NCBI RefSeq assembly: GCF_001423485.1
Contig: NZ_LMOD01000005.1
Coordinates: 62,001 to 126,000 of the forward strand
DNA: 64,000 bases
Reading direction: 5' to 3'
Source: Microbacterium sp. Leaf320
GTDB taxonomy: Bacteria; Actinomycetota; Actinomycetes; Actinomycetales; Microbacteriaceae
Shown here one piece after another: positions 17,807-26,388 of the stretch. Position numbers and translations under genes: made by a program. Numbering within the stretch: the first letter of the stretch is position 1; each line of letters begins with the position of its first letter. Below the pieces are notes generated by a model that worked only from the letters and a program-made list of their open reading frames with translations, did no database searches and had not been told where the DNA came from.

Positions 17807-20800
17807 ATGGCATCCGACTCCTTCGTCCACCTGCACGTGCACAGCGAGTATTCGATGCTCGACGGGGCGGCGAAGATCGCAGCGATGACTCAGGCGGCTG
17901 CGGATTACGACATGCCGGCCATCGCGGTGACCGATCACGGCAACACCTTCGCGGCCTTCGAGTTCTACAAGGCCGCAAACGCCGCGGGCGTCAAGCCGAT
18001 CATCGGACTCGAGGCCTACGTCACCCCCGGCACGCACCGCAGCGACAAGACGCGAGTGCAGTGGGGCTCGCCCGATCAGAAGAGCGACGACGTCTCGGGT
18101 TCCGGTGCATACACCCACATGACGATGTGGAGCGAGAGCACGCAGGGGATGCACAACCTCTTCCGGCTCAGTTCGCTGTCGAGCATGGAGGGCTACTACT
18201 TCAAGCCCCGCATGGATCGGGAGCTCCTGCAGACGTACGGCAAGGGCCTGATCGCCACGACCGGATGCCCGTCAGGTGAGATCCAGACCCGGCTGCGCCT
18301 CGGCCAGTACGACGCGGCTCGCGCGGCGGCGGCCGAGTTCCAGGATCTGTTCGGCAAGGAGAACTACTTCGCGGAGATCATGGATCACGGTCTCTCGATC
18401 GAGCGCCGGGTCATGACCGACCTGATCCGCCTTGCCAAAGACCTCAGCATCCCGCTCGTCGGCACCAACGACTCGCACTACACGCACCAGCACGAGGCTG
18501 ATGCGCACGCGGCGCTGCTGTGCGTGCAGTCCGGCTCGACGCTCGACGACCCGAACCGCTTCAAGTTCGACGGCGACGGGTACTACATCAAGACGGCCGC
18601 AGAGATGCGTCAGCTGTTCCGCGACCACCCCGAGGCATGCGACAACACTCTGCTCATCGCCGAGCGCTGCGAGGTCGAGTTCAACACCGCGGCGAACTAC
18701 ATGCCGCGCTTCCCCGTGCCGGACGGCGAGACCGAGGACAGCTGGCTCATCAAGGAGGTCGAAGCGGGACTCCACTACCGGTACCCGAGCGGCATCCCCG
18801 ACAAGGTACGCAAGCAGGCCGAATACGAGACCGGGATCATCCTGCAGATGGGTTTCCCGGGCTACTTCCTCGTCGTCGCCGACTTCATCAACTGGGCCAA
18901 GGACAACGGCATCCGCGTCGGTCCCGGTCGTGGTTCGGGTGCCGGATCCATGGTCGCGTACGCCATGAAGATCACCGACCTCGATCCCCTCGAGCACGGC
19001 CTGATCTTCGAGCGGTTCCTCAACCCCGACCGCGTCTCGATGCCCGACTTCGACGTCGACTTCGACGACCGTCGCCGCGGCGAGGTCATCGACTACGTGA
19101 CCAAGAAGTACGGCTCCGAGCGCGTCGCGCAGATCGTCACCTACGGCACGATCAAGTCGAAGCAGGCGCTGAAGGATGCCGGGCGAGTGCTCGGCTTCCC
19201 CTTCAGCATGGGCGAGCGACTGACCAAGGCCATGCCGCCGCCCGTCATGGGCAAGGACATGCCGCTCGACGGCATGTTCGACTCCGCGCACCCCCGCTAC
19301 AAGGAGGCGAGCGAGTTCCGTGCGCTGATCGAGACCGACCCCGAGGCGAAGACGGTGTTCGATCGCGCACTCGGGCTCGAGGGACTGAAGCGCCAGTGGG
19401 GCGTCCACGCCGCCGGCGTGATCATGTCGTCCGAGCCGCTTCTCGACATCATCCCGATCATGCGTCGCGAGCAGGACGGCCAGATCGTCACGCAGTTCGA
19501 TTACCCGTCGTGCGAGTCGCTCGGCCTGATCAAGATGGACTTCCTGGGGTTGCGCAACCTCACGATCATCTCCGACGCGCTCGACAACATCCGCACCAAC
19601 AGGGGAGAGGAGCTCGATCTCGAGCATCTCGAGCTCGACGATCGAGGAGCCTACGACCTGCTCGGTCGTGGTGAGTCGCTCGGCGTCTTCCAGCTCGACG
19701 GCGGGCCCATGCGCGCGCTCATGCGTCTGATGCGCCCCGACAACTTTGGCGACATCTCGGCTCTCATCGCGCTGTACCGTCCAGGGCCCATGGGCGCGAA
19801 CTCGCACACGAACTACGCGCTGCGAAAGAACGGCCAGCAGCCCATCACGCCGATCCATCCGGAGTTCACCGAATCGCTCGCCGACATTCTCGACGAGTCC
19901 TACGGCCTGATCATCTATCAGGAGCAGGTCATGGCCATCGCCCAGCGCGTGGCCGGATTCTCCCTCGGCCAGGCCGACATCCTCCGCCGGGCGATGGGCA
20001 AGAAGAAGAAGTCCGAGCTGGACAAGCAGTTCGAGGGCTTCCAGGCCGGTATGCACGCGAACGGCTACTCGGATGGTGCCGTCAACGCCATCTGGGAGAT
20101 CCTGCTCCCGTTCTCCGACTACGCCTTCAACAAGGCCCACTCGGCCGCTTACGGCGTCGTGTCGTACTGGACCGCCTACCTCAAAGCGCACTATCCCGCC
20201 GAGTACATGGCCGCACTGCTCACCAGCGTCGGCGACTCGAAAGACAAGATGGCGCTGTATCTGAACGAGTGCCGCCGGATGGGCATCAAGGTGCTCCCGC
20301 CGGATGTCTCCGAATCCATCAACTACTTCGCCGCCGTCGGCGACGACATCCGATTCGGGCTCGGCGCCGTGCGCAACGTCGGCAGCAACGTCGTCGAGGG
20401 CATCGTGAAGTCGCGGAAAGACGAGCGCTTCACCTCGTTCCACCACTTCCTCGACAAGGTACCGCTGCACGTCTCGAACAAGCGCACCGTCGAGTCGCTG
20501 ATCAAGGCAGGGGCTTTCGACTCGATGGGCGACTCCCGCCGGGCGCTGCTGGAGATCCATGAGGATGCCGTCGAGGCCGCCGTCGATCGCAAGCGGAACG
20601 AAGCGCAGGGCGCGATCGGCTTCGACTTCGACAGCCTGTACGAGGGCATGGACGAGGCAGCGCCGGCCAAGGTCCCCGCGCGACCTGAGTGGATCAAGAA
20701 GGACAAGCTCGCATTCGAACGCGAGATGCTCGGTCTGTACGTCTCCGACCATCCGCTCGCCGGGCTCGAAGTGCCTCTCGCGAAGCATGCGTCGATCTCG

Positions 20801-21325
20801 ATCCACAACCTCATCAACTCGGAGGAGATGCAGGACGGCGAGCAGGTCACCGTCGCGGGGCTCGTCACCAGTGTCCAGCACCGCGTAGCGAAGGCCAGCG
20901 GAAACCCGTACGGCATGATCACGGTCGAGGACTTCAACGGCGAGGTGACGGTCATGTTCATGGGCAAGACCTACACCGAGTTCCAGCACATCCTCCAGCA
21001 GGATTCGATCCTGGCTGTCCGCGGACGCGTCTCGAAGCGCGACGACGGGCTCAACCTCCACGCGCAATCGGCATTCGCACCCGACGTCGGCTCTTTCGAT
21101 GCGGCAGGACCGCTCGCACTCGTGCTGGCTGAGCAACGAGCGACCGAGAGGGTCATGCACGAGCTCGCCGAGGTCCTGCGCCGACACAACGGAGACACCG
21201 AGGTGGTTCTGCGCGTGCACCGTGGCGGCACGGCGAAAGTGTTCGACGTGCCGATGCCCGTGAAAGTCTCCGCCGACCTGTTCGGCGATCTCAAATCACT
21301 CCTCGGACCGAGCTGCCTCGGCTGA
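17807..21325 (+). CDS. dnaE: DNA polymerase III alpha subunit DnaE
   Basis: Replicative C-family polymerase (1172 aa). The N-terminal PHP domain starts with FVHLHVHSEYSMLDG. The catalytic Asp motif MPDFDVDFDD is at residues 412-421, and GPGRGSGAGSMVAYA lies just before it. The palm and finger regions follow (YRPGPMGANSHTNYA and the helix containing FNKAHSAAYGVVSYW). A C-terminal OB fold starts with EQVTVAGLVTSVQHR. The length fits DnaE1, the main replicative enzyme, rather than the shorter DnaE2. ATG 17807 gives the canonical MASDSFVHLHVHSEYS start. Confidence 0.96.
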   Translation: MASDSFVHLHVHSEYSMLDGAAKIAAMTQAAADYDMPAIAVTDHGNTFAAFEFYKAANAAGVKPIIGLEAYVTPGTHRSDKTRVQWGSPDQKSDDVSGSGAYTHMTMWSESTQGMHNLFRLSSLSSMEGYYFKPRMDRELLQTYGKGLIATTGCPSGEIQTRLRLGQYDAARAAAAEFQDLFGKENYFAEIMDHGLSIERRVMTDLIRLAKDLSIPLVGTNDSHYTHQHEADAHAALLCVQSGSTLDDPNRFKFDGDGYYIKTAAEMRQLFRDHPEACDNTLLIAERCEVEFNTAANYMPRFPVPDGETEDSWLIKEVEAGLHYRYPSGIPDKVRKQAEYETGIILQMGFPGYFLVVADFINWAKDNGIRVGPGRGSGAGSMVAYAMKITDLDPLEHGLIFERFLNPDRVSMPDFDVDFDDRRRGEVIDYVTKKYGSERVAQIVTYGTIKSKQALKDAGRVLGFPFSMGERLTKAMPPPVMGKDMPLDGMFDSAHPRYKEASEFRALIETDPEAKTVFDRALGLEGLKRQWGVHAAGVIMSSEPLLDIIPIMRREQDGQIVTQFDYPSCESLGLIKMDFLGLRNLTIISDALDNIRTNRGEELDLEHLELDDRGAYDLLGRGESLGVFQLDGGPMRALMRLMRPDNFGDISALIALYRPGPMGANSHTNYALRKNGQQPITPIHPEFTESLADILDESYGLIIYQEQVMAIAQRVAGFSLGQADILRRAMGKKKKSELDKQFEGFQAGMHANGYSDGAVNAIWEILLPFSDYAFNKAHSAAYGVVSYWTAYLKAHYPAEYMAALLTSVGDSKDKMALYLNECRRMGIKVLPPDVSESINYFAAVGDDIRFGLGAVRNVGSNVVEGIVKSRKDERFTSFHHFLDKVPLHVSNKRTVESLIKAGAFDSMGDSRRALLEIHEDAVEAAVDRKRNEAQGAIGFDFDSLYEGMDEAAPAKVPARPEWIKKDKLAFEREMLGLYVSDHPLAGLEVPLAKHASISIHNLINSEEMQDGEQVTVAGLVTSVQHRVAKASGNPYGMITVEDFNGEVTVMFMGKTYTEFQHILQQDSILAVRGRVSKRDDGLNLHAQSAFAPDVGSFDAAGPLALVLAEQRATERVMHELAEVLRRHNGDTEVVLRVHRGGTAKVFDVPMPVKVSADLFGDLKSLLGPSCLG

Positions 21326-21375
21326 CCCGAGCCTATACACGAGTCGCCCGATGACGTCCTCCCGGATGCACCGGG

Positions 21376-21381
21376 TAGTAT
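21376..21381 (+). promoter_or_regulatory. Candidate -10 box for the 21442 membrane protein gene
   Basis: TAGTAT lies about 60 nt before the ATG, giving a leader of some 54 nt with an AAAGGA ribosome site. ATGACG (21351-21356) is a possible but widely spaced -35. Confidence 0.4.
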
Positions 21382-21441
21382 CAGGACGCGTTCGGGTGCA
21401 GGGCGTCAGAGCCTCTGCACCGTGGCGAAAGGACCACCCCC

Positions 21442-22860
21442 ATGAGCACGGAATCCCCCTTCCTGAACAGTGACGCCTCGGATGCAGACGGTGCAGCCGC
21501 GGCCTCCGAGTCCACGGTCGACGAGGTCTTCTCCGACGACGACGGTGTCCTCTACGACGACGAGGTGACACCGGAGTTCGGCATCCTCGGGTTCACCCTG
21601 CGTGAGCTCCTCATCGTCGGTGTCTGGCTCGTCGCATTCATCTCGTCGTTCTTCCCGCATGCGGTCGACGCATCGATCTGGAGCACCGGCATCCAGTGGA
21701 TCCTTCCGATCGGTGTGCCCACGGTCGCGGTCTTCCTGCTCATCCTGCGCCGCTTCTCACCGGACGGCATCCGCCGGGTCGGCTCCCTCGGGATCGATCA
21801 GTTCGCCTCTGTCGCCTTCTCCGTCGCTGCCGTCTTCTGGATCGGTGCGCTGTGGAACGCGGTCGCCTTCGCCATCGAGTTCGGCATCTTCGCTCTCTCC
21901 TGGAGCGGCATCGTCCAGCTCGTCGCATCGCTCGCGCTCGTCGTCCTCACCGTGTTCGCGCCGCTGGTCCCCGGGCTCAGGGAAGACTTCCACGGCCGCC
22001 TCGTCACGCTCGCTCACCGCAACGCGAACCCGGTGCGTCCGGTCATCCCGCGGCCGCGCCCTGAGCCGACGCCCGCGGTGGAGGCGACTTCGGTGAGCGC
22101 CTCGCGAGACGCCGAAGAATCCTCGCCGGGTGCGCCTCTCGCCGGGGCGGGCTATGCGACCGTGCCCTCGTCCGAAGCGACAGCCCAGGACGCGGCAGCC
22201 CAGGACATGACAGCCCAGTACGCGCCCGACACGACCGAGCAGTACGCGACTGACACGACCGAGCAGTACGCGCCTGACGAGACCGTCCCTCACGAGGCCG
22301 TCCGTAGCGCCGAGCAGGTGCCGCACACCACGCAGGCATTCCCTGCCGACGGACTCGACGTCGAGCTCTCCGGGCAGCAGGCGACCGACGAGGTCGCCAG
22401 GCTCGATCTGGCCCAGCAGGTGCCGCTCGCCGCGCACGCATCCGGCGGAGGAACGGGCACAGAGCAGGCCACGTCCGATGAGGACTACGCCCCGGCATAC
22501 TCCCGCAGCAACCGGGGCCAGGAGCCCGAGATCGTGTCCGACACCGGAAGCATCGAGTCGCTTCTGGGTGCGACGGCTCAGGACGTCTCGTCTCCCGAGA
22601 CGACTGCGTTCCCTGCCATCGACGACGACACAGACGCCCACGCGAACCACGCATACGACGCTGCCCCTGCCGCGCAGCCGTTCTGGGTGCTCGCTCCGAC
22701 CGAGCGCGACGTGCACGACGAGCGGGGAGAGGCGATCTTCCAGATCGGTCCCAATGCCTGGGCTCTCGTCATCGAAGACCGTGGCGGCGCCTACGTCGTG
22801 CGGCACGACGACGGCCGCATCGGCTACCTGCACGACATCGCAGACATCACGAAGGGCTGA
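21442..22860 (+). CDS. Four-pass membrane protein with repeat linker and C-terminal soluble domain, unknown function
   Basis: I do not recognise a named family. The 472-aa product has an acidic N terminus (about 45 residues) and four hydrophobic segments between about residues 50 and 175. A long, low-complexity linker rich in Thr, Ala, Glu and Asp follows. It includes three 8-residue repeats of the type QYAPDTTE near residues 259-282. The C terminus, from about residue 412, is a compact segment (FWVLAPTERDVHDERGEAIF, then an aromatic beta-rich stretch) that looks folded. hisD begins 2 bases after the stop, so the two may be cotranscribed. A lineage-restricted envelope protein is a reasonable guess. 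Confidence 0.7.
   Translation: MSTESPFLNSDASDADGAAAASESTVDEVFSDDDGVLYDDEVTPEFGILGFTLRELLIVGVWLVAFISSFFPHAVDASIWSTGIQWILPIGVPTVAVFLLILRRFSPDGIRRVGSLGIDQFASVAFSVAAVFWIGALWNAVAFAIEFGIFALSWSGIVQLVASLALVVLTVFAPLVPGLREDFHGRLVTLAHRNANPVRPVIPRPRPEPTPAVEATSVSASRDAEESSPGAPLAGAGYATVPSSEATAQDAAAQDMTAQYAPDTTEQYATDTTEQYAPDETVPHEAVRSAEQVPHTTQAFPADGLDVELSGQQATDEVARLDLAQQVPLAAHASGGGTGTEQATSDEDYAPAYSRSNRGQEPEIVSDTGSIESLLGATAQDVSSPETTAFPAIDDDTDAHANHAYDAAPAAQPFWVLAPTERDVHDERGEAIFQIGPNAWALVIEDRGGAYVVRHDDGRIGYLHDIADITKG
22216..22287 (+). repeat. Three tandem 24-bp repeats in frame
   Basis: Units begin at 22216, 22240 and 22264, each starting CAGTACGCG and encoding QYAPDTTE, QYATDTTE and QYAPDETV. Shorter CAGCCCAG repeats precede them. 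The 24-bp period keeps the frame, so copy number could vary without breaking the gene. Confidence 0.85.
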
Positions 22861-22862
22861 TC

Positions 22863-24167
22863 TTGCGCACGATCGATCTGCGGGGGCGCGAGCTCTCGCC
22901 GGCAGACATGCTCGCGGCCGTGCCGCGGGCCACACAGGCGCGCGCAGAGGCCCTCGATACGGCGGCGCGGATCGTCGAGGACGTGCGGGCGCGTGGCGAA
23001 GAGGCGCTCCGCGAGCAAGCCGACAGATTCGACCGCGTCTCCGGACACGAAGTCCGAGTGCCGGCTCAGCACATCGCCGATGCCCTCGAGATCCTGGCGC
23101 CGGAGGTCCGCGCCGCGCTCGAGGAGGCGATCCGTCGAGTGCGCATCGCCTCGGCGGCCCAGGTCCCCGCACCCCAGGTCACCGAGATCGGTGCCGGCGC
23201 CAAGATCACCCAGCGCTGGCAGCCGGTCCACCGTGCGGGCGTCTACATCCCCGGGGGCAAGGCGGTCTATCCGTCGAGCGTCATCATGAACGTCGTCCCG
23301 GCGCAGGTGGCAGGTGTCGAGCAGATCGCGCTCGCATCCCCTCCACAGGACGACCAGGACGGACGCGTCCACCCGACGATCCTCGCAGCGGCCGGTCTCC
23401 TCGGCATCACGGAGGTCTACGCGATGGGCGGCGCAGGAGCCATCGGAGCATTCGCGCACGGCGTCGCCGACATAGGTCTCGATCCGGTCGATGTGCTCTC
23501 GGGGCCGGGGAACAACTACGTCGCCTCAGCGAAGAGGGCTGTTGCCGGCGTCGTGGGCACGGATTCCGAGGCCGGTGCCACCGAGATCCTCGTCGTCGCG
23601 GACTCGGCAGCGGACCCGCGTCTGATCGCCGCCGACCTCGTGAGCCAGGCGGAGCACGACGAGCAGGCCTCGGCGGTCCTCGTGACGGACTCGGAGGACC
23701 TCGCGGACCGCGTGGCGTCCGAGGTCGCCCGGCAGGCCGCGTCGACCCGCCACGCCACCCGCGTTGCGGCCGCGCTCGACGGCCCGCAGTCCGCGATCGT
23801 CCTCGTCGACGATCGTGCGATGGCCACGGCGTTCAGCAACGCATACGCGCCGGAGCACCTGGAGCTGCACCTCGGCGATGCCGAGACCGCGGCCGCCACA
23901 TTCACCAGCGCCGGTGCCGTCTTCGTCGGCGACCACACGCCGGTGAGCCTCGGCGACTACATGGCGGGCAGCAACCATGTTCTTCCCACCGGGGGACAGG
24001 CGCGCTATGCGCCCGGGCTCGGCGCCTACACGTTCCTCCGCCCGCAGCAGGTGATCTCGTACGATCGTGCTGCCCTCGCCGAAGTCCGTGCCGGAGTCGT
24101 CGCCCTCGCCAACACCGAGGTGCTTCCCGCGCACGGTGAGGCGATCGAGGCTCGTTTCACGGCGTAG
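22863..24167 (+). CDS. hisD: Histidinol dehydrogenase HisD
   Basis: Zinc-dependent NAD enzyme (434 aa) that performs the last two oxidations of histidine synthesis. Family landmarks are [26 protein letters not shown], the [12 protein letters not shown] stretch and [14 protein letters not shown], plus a C-terminal [10 protein letters not shown] with a zinc-site histidine. The start is TTG at 22863, with AAGGG upstream at the end of the preceding gene. The rest of the his genes are not here. Its TAG stop doubles as part of the nrdR -10 box. Confidence 0.94.
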   Translation: MRTIDLRGRELSPADMLAAVPRATQARAEALDTAARIVEDVRARGEEALREQADRFDRVSGHEVRVPAQHIADALEILAPEVRAALEEAIRRVRIASAAQVPAPQVTEIGAGAKITQRWQPVHRAGVYIPGGKAVYPSSVIMNVVPAQVAGVEQIALASPPQDDQDGRVHPTILAAAGLLGITEVYAMGGAGAIGAFAHGVADIGLDPVDVLSGPGNNYVASAKRAVAGVVGTDSEAGATEILVVADSAADPRLIAADLVSQAEHDEQASAVLVTDSEDLADRVASEVARQAASTRHATRVAAALDGPQSAIVLVDDRAMATAFSNAYAPEHLELHLGDAETAAATFTSAGAVFVGDHTPVSLGDYMAGSNHVLPTGGQARYAPGLGAYTFLRPQQVISYDRAALAEVRAGVVALANTEVLPAHGEAIEARFTA

Positions 24168-24170
24168 GAT
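24165..24170 (+). promoter_or_regulatory. -10 box of a probable leaderless nrdR promoter, sharing the hisD stop codon
   Basis: TAGGAT begins with the TAG stop of hisD and ends 7 nt before the nrdR ATG. Confidence 0.6.
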
Positions 24171-24177
24171 CGGTCAG

Positions 24178-24648
24178 ATGCACTGCCCCTTCTGCCGTCA
24201 CTCGGACTCTCGGGTCATCGATTCCCGCACCAGCGACGACGGTCTGTCGATCCGCAGACGACGGCAGTGCCCCGAGTGCGGCGGCCGGTTCACGACGACC
24301 GAGACGGCGAGCCTCAACGTCATCAAGCGGTCAGGCGTCATGGAGCCGTTCAGTCGCGAGAAGGTCATATCCGGTGTGCGCAAGGCCTGCCAGGGTCGAC
24401 CCGTCACCGAAGCCGACCTGGCCATCCTCGCCCAGCGGGTGGAGGAGGCCGTGCGGCAGACCGGTGTGTCGCAGCTCGACACGAACGAGATCGGGCTGGC
24501 GATCCTCGGCCCGCTCCGCGATCTCGACGAGGTCGCGTACCTGCGGTTCGCGAGTGTCTATCAGGCGTTCGATTCGCTCGAGGACTTCGAGAGCGCGATC
24601 ACCGATCTCCGCGCCGACCACGTGAAGCCGGAGCCCGCCGACCGGTAA
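24178..24648 (+). CDS. nrdR: Transcriptional repressor NrdR of ribonucleotide reductase genes
   Basis: Nucleotide-sensing repressor of 156 aa. An N-terminal zinc ribbon uses Cys3, Cys6, Cys31 and Cys34. An ATP-cone domain follows ([20 protein letters not shown] onward). It binds NrdR boxes upstream of nrd genes and represses when dATP is high. The ribonucleotide reductase genes are not in the window. ATG 24178 begins the invariant MHCPFC. Only 10 bases separate it from hisD, and its TAA stop overlaps the pyrD -10 box. Confidence 0.96.
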   Translation: MHCPFCRHSDSRVIDSRTSDDGLSIRRRRQCPECGGRFTTTETASLNVIKRSGVMEPFSREKVISGVRKACQGRPVTEADLAILAQRVEEAVRQTGVSQLDTNEIGLAILGPLRDLDEVAYLRFASVYQAFDSLEDFESAITDLRADHVKPEPADR

Positions 24649-24651
24649 TCT
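24646..24651 (+). promoter_or_regulatory. -10 box of a probable leaderless pyrD promoter, sharing the nrdR stop codon
   Basis: TAATCT starts with the TAA stop of nrdR and ends 7 nt before the pyrD ATG. Confidence 0.6.
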
Positions 24652-24658
24652 GGCAGGG

Positions 24659-25681
24659 ATGTATCCGCTGCTCTTTCGCGCTGTCCTGTCGCGCTTCGAC
24701 CCCGAGTTCGCCCATCACGCCGGGATGGCGGTGATCCGTGTACTCGGCGTGCCCCCGTTCTCCTGGGCGACTCGTGCGGTCACGAAGCCCGACCCGTCGC
24801 TGCGTGTCGAGGCGCTCGGGCTGACCTTCTCGTCTCCGTTCGGCATCGCCGCGGGCTTCGACAAGAACGCGATCGGAGTACGCGGGCTCGCTGCGCTCGG
24901 ATTCGGGCACGTCGAGGTCGGTACGGTGACCGCGATCCCGCAGGAGGGCAACCCCAAGCCGCGACTCTTCCGGCTGGTCGCCGACCGGGCCGTCATCAAC
25001 CGCATGGGCTTCAACAACGAGGGTGCGGATGCCGCCGCGCGGCGACTCGCGAAGCTGCGCAGAGGAGCCCCGGAGACGGTGATCGGCGTCAACATCGGCA
25101 AGAGTCGGGTCGTCGACGTCGAGGATGCGACCGCCGACTACGTCGCCTCCGCGACCAGGCTCGCACCGCTCGCCGACTACTTGGCGGTCAATGTGTCGTC
25201 GCCCAACACGCCCGGCCTTCGCGGCCTGCAGGCCGTCGAGACGCTTGCTCCACTGCTGAGGGCGGTGCGTGCGGCATCAGGATCCACGCCGTTGCTGGTC
25301 AAGATCGCCCCCGATCTCCCGGACGACGAGATCACGGCGATCGCGAAGCTCGCCGTCGACGAGGGGCTCGCGGGCATCATCGCGCACAACACGACGATCA
25401 GCCGGGAAGGCCTGACCACGGATGCGGCGACCGTCGAGGCGGCGGGAGCCGGCGGCCTCTCCGGTGCACCGCTGAAGGAGCGGTCGCTGCAGGTCCTCCG
25501 ACTCGTCCGCACCGCGGTCCCCGAGGACTTCTGCGTCATCGCCGTCGGGGGAGTGGAGACCGCCGCGGACGTGCAGGAGAGACTCGCCGCCGGGGCGACT
25601 CTCGTCCAGGGATACACGGCATTCCTCTACCGCGGCCCGTTCTGGGGACGCGAGCTCAACAGGGGCCTCGTGCGCCGCTGA
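24659..25681 (+). CDS. pyrD: Dihydroorotate dehydrogenase, class 2 (quinone)
   Basis: FMN enzyme (340 aa) of pyrimidine synthesis that oxidises dihydroorotate and passes electrons to quinone. The N-terminal helices (MYPLLFRAVLSRFDPEFAHH) are the membrane-associating extension of class 2 enzymes. FGIAAGFDKN, NRMGFNNEGAD and NVSSPNTPGLRGLQ carry FMN and substrate contacts, with Ser as the class 2 catalytic base. GGLSGAPLKERSL and AVGGVETAADVQ complete the barrel. It is far from other pyr genes. Confidence 0.95.
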   Translation: MYPLLFRAVLSRFDPEFAHHAGMAVIRVLGVPPFSWATRAVTKPDPSLRVEALGLTFSSPFGIAAGFDKNAIGVRGLAALGFGHVEVGTVTAIPQEGNPKPRLFRLVADRAVINRMGFNNEGADAAARRLAKLRRGAPETVIGVNIGKSRVVDVEDATADYVASATRLAPLADYLAVNVSSPNTPGLRGLQAVETLAPLLRAVRAASGSTPLLVKIAPDLPDDEITAIAKLAVDEGLAGIIAHNTTISREGLTTDAATVEAAGAGGLSGAPLKERSLQVLRLVRTAVPEDFCVIAVGGVETAADVQERLAAGATLVQGYTAFLYRGPFWGRELNRGLVRR

Positions 25682-25698
25682 GGCCGCCGTACACGAAG

Positions 25699-25738
25699 AA
25701 GAGGCGTCTCGTGCTCGTGAGAGCAGGAGACGCCTCTT
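25699..25738. terminator. Bidirectional terminator between pyrD and the DUF3043 gene
   Basis: AAGAGGCGTCTC and GAGACGCCTCTT form a perfect 12-bp stem with a small GCTC/GAGC inner stem. The pyrD and DUF3043 genes converge here, so it can serve both. Confidence 0.8.
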
Positions 25739-25754
25739 GCATATGACGGGGTTG

Positions 25755-26342
25755 TCAGGCGGGGTAGTCGCCGCGCTTGACCTGGGCCTTCGGCAGGCGC
25801 ATGAAGCGCATCTGCAGCGACCGCATGGCGGCGTACCAGCCGAGGCCGCGCTCCATGCGCTCCTGGCCGAACTTCGCTGCGACCTTGCGCTTGACGCGGA
25901 AGCCCAGGAGCACCATGCCGCCGATCGCGAGGATCAGGTAGGCCATCATGACCAGGTACGCCCAGCCGGCGACGGCGAATCCACCGATCGCGAGATTGGC
26001 GGGGAGCAGCGAGATGAGGATCACGAGAACCATCACGCCCATCACGAACTCCGCGGGGTGCCATCCGGCATCCACGTAGTCGCGCACCCAGCGGCGCTGC
26101 GGGCCCTTGTCGCGTGCGGGCAGGAACTTCTCCTCGCCGGCGGCGAGACCTGCCTGCGCACGGTTGCGTCGCTCGTTGAGCTCGGCACGTGCCGCGGCCT
26201 TGGCCTCCTTGGTGTTCGCGACGAGAGGGCGACGGCGTGCGGCCTCCTGCTCGGCCCGGGTCGGCGTCGCGCGGCCCTTGCCCGAGCCTGGCGTCTCGGA
26301 GGCGTCGTCGTTCGTCGGAGGGGAGACAGGGGAAGTGGCCAC
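25755..26342 (-). CDS. DUF3043 membrane protein
   Basis: Protein of 195 aa with a charged N-terminal half (many Ala, Arg, Glu; likely coiled) and two hydrophobic segments (FVMGVMVLVILISLLP, about residues 99-114, and WAYLVMMAYLILAIGG, about residues 126-141). A basic tail follows. The pattern, including RRWVRDYVDAGWHPAEFVMG, matches the actinobacterial DUF3043 family, whose function is unknown. The start is GTG at 26342, with GAGGAA just upstream. It is divergent from the M20 peptidase gene with only 46 bases between start codons. Confidence 0.85.
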   Translation of the reverse strand: MATSPVSPPTNDDASETPGSGKGRATPTRAEQEAARRRPLVANTKEAKAAARAELNERRNRAQAGLAAGEEKFLPARDKGPQRRWVRDYVDAGWHPAEFVMGVMVLVILISLLPANLAIGGFAVAGWAYLVMMAYLILAIGGMVLLGFRVKRKVAAKFGQERMERGLGWYAAMRSLQMRFMRLPKAQVKRGDYPA

Positions 26343-26371
26343 GAGGTTCCTCGGTTCGGTGAAGGTGGATC

Positions 26372-26381
26372 ACCTTAAGAT
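26372..26381. promoter_or_regulatory. Overlapping divergent -10 boxes for the M20 peptidase and DUF3043 genes
   Basis: TAAGAT (26376-26381, plus strand) ends 7 nt before the ATG at 26389. On the minus strand TAAGGT (26377-26372) would give the DUF3043 gene a leader of about 20 nt. The two boxes overlap by two bases, so the promoters should compete. Confidence 0.5.
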
Positions 26382-26388
26382 TACTCGC

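Noticed and set aside
18272-21220. Very long open frame on the minus strand opposite dnaE (also similar ones opposite other genes, such as 25627-27846 and 28302-30638)
   Set aside because: These mirror frames arise from GC-rich third codon positions of real genes. Their products are Arg/Asp/His-rich with no domain pattern, and the plus-strand genes are firmly identified.
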